A DNA stretch of 64,000 bases, from assembly GCF_014192415.1 (NCBI RefSeq), contig NZ_JACHXY010000001.1, positions 558,001 through 622,000 on the forward strand, read 5' to 3'. The DNA is from Microbacterium proteolyticum. GTDB lineage: Bacteria; Actinomycetota; Actinomycetes; Actinomycetales; Microbacteriaceae. Below are positions 63,571 to 64,000 of this stretch, piece after piece. Below the pieces are notes generated by a model that did no database searches, had not been told where the DNA came from, and worked only from the letters and a program-made list of their open reading frames with translations. The position numbers and the translations under genes were made by a program. Every line of letters starts with the position of its first letter. Position 1 is the stretch's first letter.

Positions 63571-63740
63571 GGGTCCATCCTGCCCGTGCCGCGGGTCGAT
63601 CTCTCCTCCCGACGTCGCGGTGATCGTCTGGCAGGTCGTTCAGCGCGCGATCGGGTGATGGCGGGAGGAGGGTCAGGGAGCGGAGGAGGCATTCGTCCTT
63701 CTCGGTCCTCCCGTCGCCAGATCTCCTCCCTTCCCCCCTG

Positions 63741-63758
63741 CCGTGACATTCGTCACGG
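63741..63758. promoter_or_regulatory. Two-component operator, site 2
   Basis: The same CCGTGACATTCGTCACGG as site 1, 117 bases before the gene at 63875 and 171 bases before the GNAT start on the other strand. The remaining 63571-63874 gap is purine/pyrimidine-biased (GGAGGAGG, CCTCCTCCC runs) without a gene. Confidence 0.72.
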
Positions 63759-63874
63759 GTGGCCCGCCGCATCCTCCCGCGCGGTCGTGACACCGCGACA
63801 CTGCCGCCGGGCGGCCGGAACCGATCGGATGGACTCACCGCGGAACACGCCGCACATCACCCCCAGGAGCAGCA

Positions 63875-64000
63875 ATGTCGAACCCCCTCAGTGATCTCGT
63901 CCTCGGCTTCCAGGGCCTCGTCGAAGACGTGCCCGACCTCGTGCAACCGATCGTCGTCGCCCTCGCGGGGGCCGTGCCGTTCATCGAGGGCGAGGGGGCC
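63875..64000 (+). CDS. Start of a small membrane-protein gene (small multidrug-export-like), truncated by window edge
   Basis: Only 42 codons are visible. The ATG follows AGGAG; the N-terminus is MSNPLSDLVLGFQGLVEDVP, then QPIVVALAGAVPFIEGEGA. The last segment resembles the first helix of small multidrug-export family proteins (PFIEGEGA-type). It is the probable target of operator site 2. The call is tentative because most of the gene is missing. Confidence 0.6.
   Translation, partial: MSNPLSDLVLGFQGLVEDVPDLVQPIVVALAGAVPFIEGEGA

Noticed and set aside
63640..63740. GGAGGAGG/CCTCCC runs as a further palindrome family
   Set aside because: Pairings are irregular and bulged; likely composition bias.

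Overview
The window is very GC-rich, with high third-position GC. Its signature genes are an Actinobacteria-type monomeric isocitrate dehydrogenase, DUF6350 next to purN, an NnaR-type HemD/winged-helix regulator and an F420-type (deazaflavin) oxidoreductase. Many starts look leaderless, with TAnnnT six or seven bases before ATG/GTG. Together with the extreme abundance of the heptamer GGATGCC this points to Microbacteriaceae, most likely Microbacterium. No rRNA, tRNA, insertion sequence, prophage or CRISPR array was seen.

Layout. (1) 1-14,480: aromatic catabolism. A partial flavin hydroxylase faces an IclR regulator. They are followed by a TPP-dependent enzyme, an unrelated endonuclease-like gene and an MHS-type transporter. 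The transporter diverges from a homoprotocatechuate meta-cleavage operon: a FAH-RraA fusion, a GntR/FCD regulator, hpaE, hpaD, hpaH and hpaI. (2) 14,488-24,740: housekeeping. This holds an acidic protein, folD and glyA with a ZTP riboswitch in front of glyA, a GlcD-type oxidase, an L,D-transpeptidase, the monomeric icd and a GNAT. (3) 24,790-33,716: a nine-protein, three-precursor RiPP gene cluster on the minus strand. Its gene set matches the daptide class described from Microbacterium paraoxydans: RRE accessory protein, Fe-ADH-like oxidative decarboxylase, class III aminotransferase, three short precursors ending in Ala-Thr, methyltransferase, M50 protease and an ABC-2 exporter. (4) 33,833-42,750: a heterodimeric ABC exporter with a 24-codon leader ORF, alkylation repair (ada-alkA plus ogt), a flavoprotein disulfide reductase and DUF1697. 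(5) 43,027-53,477: purH, purN and DUF6350, then a tightly coupled nitrite-reduction and siroheme operon (nirB, nirD, cysG-like, nnaR, chelatase). (6) 53,803-64,000: deazaflavin-type oxidoreductase, purine permease, secreted zincin, sucCD, quinone-oxidoreductase-like protein, RidA, a two-component system and the edge of a membrane-protein gene.

How genes work together. In the RiPP operon nearly every junction is ATGA or GTGA, so the machinery is translationally coupled. The three precursors each have a perfect AGGAGGTGA ribosome site and are followed by hairpins that could lower downstream expression. ATCGTATAyGAT palindromes link the TPP enzyme to the hpa/transporter promoters, probably as sites for the GntR regulator. 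An identical 16-base near-palindrome precedes icd and sucCD. Two identical 18-base palindromes flank the two-component locus.

Intergenic space is rich in palindromic repeat families: ACACAACGCAGGAG (4 copies), GAGAAACGC (4), GTCGAGTGTCC (2), a GATGGTC family and single-copy relatives. One such palindrome sits inside a coding sequence, exactly at the linker of the FAH-RraA fusion.
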